From positions 1 to 16,828 of the forward strand of contig JADGQQ010000049.1 of NCBI GenBank assembly GCA_017881645.1: a DNA stretch of 16,828 bases. The letters are read 5' to 3'. The DNA comes from Clostridia bacterium. GTDB lineage: Bacteria > Bacillota > Clostridia > Saccharofermentanales > Saccharofermentanaceae. A program made the translations under genes and the position numbers. Of this stretch, positions 14,594 through 16,828 are shown in pieces (position 1 is the stretch's first letter; every line of letters begins with the position of its first letter). The notes beneath the pieces were generated by a model. The model made no database searches, was not told the origin of the DNA, and worked only from the letters and a program-made list of their open reading frames with translations.

Positions 14594-15967
14594 ATGGTAC
14601 AAGGCAAAGAACACGAATATGCAGCAAGGATTCCCGAACACGCACGTGCGGGGCTGGAACTGCTCACAGAAAAAGGCTATGAGGCCTATTTGGTCGGCGG
14701 TGCCGTCCGGGATTTACTTCTCGGCGGCGACCCGACCGATTTCGATTTGGCAACGAACGCGACTCCGCTGCAAATTCTTGAAGTATTCAAAAGTAACCGG
14801 ACGATTCTGACCGGGTTCGAACATGGGACCATCACTGTCATCATGGGCAGCGAGCCGGTTGAAATCACATCCTATCGAGTGGACGGGACATATTCGGATA
14901 CGCGAAGACCGGATCAGGTGACCTTCAGTCATTCGCTGGAGGAAGACGTCAAGCGCCGGGATTTCACGATCAATGCTCTGGCCATGGATGCATCCGGACA
15001 TGTCATCGATTTTGTCGGAGGCGTGCAGGATCTCAGAAAAAAGACCATCCGCTGTGTTGGAGATCCGAACCTTCGCATGCAGGAAGATGCGCTCCGCATA
15101 CTTCGGGCACTGCGCTTTTCCGCCGTTCTCGGGTTTCTGATCGAAAAAGAGACCCGGCACAGCCTTTTCCAACATAAAAATCTTTTAACGAAAGTATCCG
15201 TCGAGCGTATCTGGTCCGAATGTACCGCACTGCTTTGCGGAGAACAGGCGGATCAGGTGCTCCTTCATTACATCTCGATCATCTGCGTTGTCATGCCGGA
15301 ACTTCGGCCGATGAAAGGTTTTGCGCAGTACAACCCGCATCATGTGTACGATGTTCTTGAACATACCGCTCTTGTCGTTAAGAATACCCCTCCGCAAAAA
15401 TCCCTCCGGCTCGCGGCGCTTTTTCACGACTGCGGAAAACCGGCTGCATTTTCGATGGATACGGAAGGCGTCGGTCATTTTTATGGACATCAGAAAATCA
15501 GCCGGGATATTGCACACGAAATTATGCTGCGAATGAAAGCGGACACAAAGACCAGAGAGCAGGTCGAGACGCTGGTTCTCTGGCACGATACGGACATTGA
15601 GCCGGAGGAGAAATTCATACGCCGGCGTCTGAATCAGTTCGGGGAAACGACGCTTCGGGATCTTCTGACGATCAAGAGAGCGGATATGATGGCGCAGTCA
15701 GAAAAGAGTCTGTACCGGTTGGAAGAACTGGAGAAAATTCGCACAATCCTCGACAAAGTCATCGAGGACAGCACATGCTTTTCCCTCAAGGATCTTGCAA
15801 TTCGCGGAGAGGATGTCATTGCCGCAGGCGTCCGCCCCGGCCCTCGTGTCGGTAAAATTCTACAGGAAGTACTTCATCAGGTAATCGAAGGTACCGTCCC
15901 TAATGAACCGGCACCGCTTCGAAATCTTGCCGCAATTCTTCACAAAGAAATCGAATTCAGAGAATAG
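14594..15967 (+). CDS. cca: CCA-adding tRNA nucleotidyltransferase with HD domain
   Basis: This 457-residue enzyme adds or repairs the 3'-CCA end of tRNAs. The class II head domain shows L-V-G-G-A-V-R-D (33-40), the metal-binding pair Asp49 and Asp51 in DFDLAT (49-54), and the R-R-D-F-T-I-N-A-L-A motif (121-130). The nucleotide-reading stretch E-D-A-L-R-I-L-R-A-L-R-F (164-175) follows, with a body domain after it. An HD-type phosphohydrolase motif, L-F-H-D-C-G-K-P (276-283), with a His at 257, lies in the C-terminal half. I prefer ATG 14594 because a weak AGGGTG element sits before it; GTG codons at 14576 and 14588 are alternatives. It follows the MacB-like permease after 47 bases with no terminator seen, so it may be co-transcribed although functionally unrelated. 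Confidence 0.93.
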   Translation: MVQGKEHEYAARIPEHARAGLELLTEKGYEAYLVGGAVRDLLLGGDPTDFDLATNATPLQILEVFKSNRTILTGFEHGTITVIMGSEPVEITSYRVDGTYSDTRRPDQVTFSHSLEEDVKRRDFTINALAMDASGHVIDFVGGVQDLRKKTIRCVGDPNLRMQEDALRILRALRFSAVLGFLIEKETRHSLFQHKNLLTKVSVERIWSECTALLCGEQADQVLLHYISIICVVMPELRPMKGFAQYNPHHVYDVLEHTALVVKNTPPQKSLRLAALFHDCGKPAAFSMDTEGVGHFYGHQKISRDIAHEIMLRMKADTKTREQVETLVLWHDTDIEPEEKFIRRRLNQFGETTLRDLLTIKRADMMAQSEKSLYRLEELEKIRTILDKVIEDSTCFSLKDLAIRGEDVIAAGVRPGPRVGKILQEVLHQVIEGTVPNEPAPLRNLAAILHKEIEFRE

Positions 15968-16043
15968 AGGGAGATTTGTCCCGTAAAATATTCGAATTGT
16001 CACGAAATTTGCAAAAAACCGGATGTTTTCGAAATGCATTACA

Positions 16044-16072
16044 TTGAAACGATGGGTAAATCATGCTATTAT
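16044..16072 (+). promoter_or_regulatory. Sigma-A promoter of the prepilin-like gene
   Basis: TTGAAA at 16044-16049, a 17-base spacer, then TATTAT at 16067-16072 with TG one base upstream (extended -10). This is the best promoter match in the window. The start would be near 16079, giving a leader of about 50 bases. Confidence 0.75.
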
Positions 16073-16128
16073 TACTTTGCGCAAATGTAGGCAGGCCAAC
16101 GGTTTTGTTATATGCAGAGGTGATATAT

Positions 16129-16626
16129 ATGAGAAATAAGAATGGATTTACATTAATTGAAATAATGGCATCGATTGCCATTATTCTAATCTTGTCATCG
16201 GCAGTCGCTTTCTCGATTACCTCTTATATCACCAGAGCCCACTCAGCGAGTGACCGTGCCGGCGAGCAGCAGGGCAAATATGATGCCGCGCAGGTACGAG
16301 TGGATGCATTGTTGCCTACCGAAGCAACGGTAAAAATATCAGGTAGTGCAATTTCCGGAGTGACACAGCCTGTTAAGAATGCTACTGCCGTTACTTCAAT
16401 AGCCGACACCCCTCAATACTCTGCAACAATCAGCTGGTCTCCTGCGCTGTCAGGTGGTAAATTTGCTACCAAGACAATATACACTGCGACGATTACACTT
16501 ACTCCTAAAACGGGTTATACGTTAACCGACATCACCGCTAACTTTTTCACTGTAGCCAATGCAACCGCAACAAACGCTGCGGGTTCGGGCGTAGTAACGG
16601 CACTGTTCCTCAAAACTGCAAACTGA
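16129..16626 (+). CDS. Type IV prepilin-like protein fused to a surface-repeat domain
   Basis: This 165-residue protein begins MRNKNG-FTLIEIMASIAII, a textbook type III signal: a short basic leader, Gly6 before the cleavage site, Phe at +1 and Glu at +5, then a hydrophobic helix (7-30). A prepilin peptidase should cut after Gly6 and methylate Phe7. Residues 31-65 are helical and charged. Residues about 73-160 do not look like a pilin globular domain. They match one unit of a beta-rich repeat common in exported proteins of Clostridia and Paenibacillus: V-T-S-I, S-A-T-I-S-W-S-P, Y-T-A-T-I-T-L-T-P-K-T-G-Y-T-L, N-F-F-T-V, A-T-N-A-A-G-S-G-V-V-T-A. The start at 16129 is set by AGAGGTGA six bases upstream. 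No other pilus gene is in the window. Prepilin call secure; domain call from pattern memory. Confidence 0.88.
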   Translation: MRNKNGFTLIEIMASIAIILILSSAVAFSITSYITRAHSASDRAGEQQGKYDAAQVRVDALLPTEATVKISGSAISGVTQPVKNATAVTSIADTPQYSATISWSPALSGGKFATKTIYTATITLTPKTGYTLTDITANFFTVANATATNAAGSGVVTALFLKTAN

Positions 16627-16732
16627 GTAAGGGGAATCGGGTCGAAAGTAAGTATTGCTTACGCTGCTGATTATTGAAATTCCCGACAAGTGATGACATG
16701 TCACGTCAAATTTGAATGGTATATGTAGACAA

Positions 16733-16766
16733 AAATGCCCGGCTGTAAAAAATCAGCCGGGCATTT
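16733..16766. terminator. Strong hairpin terminator, probably two-way
   Basis: A perfect 13-bp stem is formed by 16733-16745 and 16754-16766, with an 8-base AT loop. It contains the GC core GCCCGGC. On the minus strand the stem is followed by a run of T, making a textbook terminator for the gene entering from the right. On the plus strand the T content after the stem is weaker, but it can still end the prepilin-like transcript about 107 bases after the stop. Confidence 0.8.
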
Positions 16767-16779
16767 CTGCGTTTTAGAG

Positions 16780-16828
16780 TTATTTGATATCGATTTTGCG
16801 GTTCTTCGGGAGACCTGTTTTCTTTATG
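16780..16828 (-). CDS. C-terminal end of an unidentified minus-strand protein
   Basis: On the minus strand, the frame from the window edge ends I-K-K-T-G-L-P-K-N-R-K-I-D-I-K and stops at TAA (complement of 16780-16782). It lies 14 bases before the terminator hairpin, whose T run faces this direction, which is why I treat it as a real gene end. Fifteen basic-rich residues are too few to name a family. This is inference from context. Confidence 0.45.
   Translation of the reverse strand, partial: IKKTGLPKNRKIDIK

Overview
The window looks like a chromosomal stretch of a low-to-mid GC Gram-positive anaerobe, most likely a member of Clostridia (Firmicutes). This rests on strong AGGAGG-type ribosome binding sites, consensus sigma-A promoters, a YtrA-type GntR regulator, Bcr/Ytr-type ABC exporters, a DUF3795 protein, an HD-domain CCA-adding enzyme, and a surface-type repeat domain common in clostridial and Paenibacillus exoproteins. 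No rRNA, tRNA, CRISPR array, transposase or phage gene was seen.

Layout. (1) 1-1522, minus strand: a Cys-rich DUF3795 protein running off the left edge, preceded by a DUF2207-like membrane protein. (2) 1523-1860: a 338-base spacer between divergent genes, with a promoter and palindrome for the plus-strand gene. (3) 1861-5330, plus strand: a membrane-anchored Thr/Pro-rich protein, then a three-gene ABC-2 exporter of the COG4586/COG4587/COG3694 type. (4) 5356-5829, minus strand: a pyridoxamine-phosphate-oxidase-fold (NimA-like) flavoprotein. (5) 6067-7849, plus strand: a BcrA-like ATPase and its permease. (6) 7989-14546, plus strand and tightly packed: GntR/YtrA regulator, YtrB-like ATPase, permease, CPBP intramembrane protease, MacA-like adaptor with a doubled adaptor fold, MacB-type ATPase and FtsX-type permease; the CCA-adding enzyme follows 47 bases later (14594-15967). 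(7) 16129-16626: a prepilin-like protein with a surface-repeat domain fused after the pilin helix, under its own near-consensus promoter, then a strong hairpin terminator shared with a minus-strand gene that enters from the right edge.

How it fits together: four different ABC exporters stand almost side by side. Two of the operons, the BcrAB-like one and the gntR-led one, start from near-identical promoters: TTGACA, 17 bases, TATTGT. Both carry the same 20-bp operator pattern TGTATTAAGnnnnnAGTACA over and just after the -10 box. The YtrA-family repressor encoded in the second operon is the obvious candidate to control both. The cluster therefore reads as an envelope-stress or antimicrobial-peptide response and export region, with the CPBP protease and MacAB-like pump as downstream effectors. 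The substrate cannot be read from the sequence.

The least ordinary items are the prepilin/surface-repeat fusion, the tandem-fold MacA, and the shared operator with a perfect 14-bp inverted repeat in front of the BcrAB-like operon.
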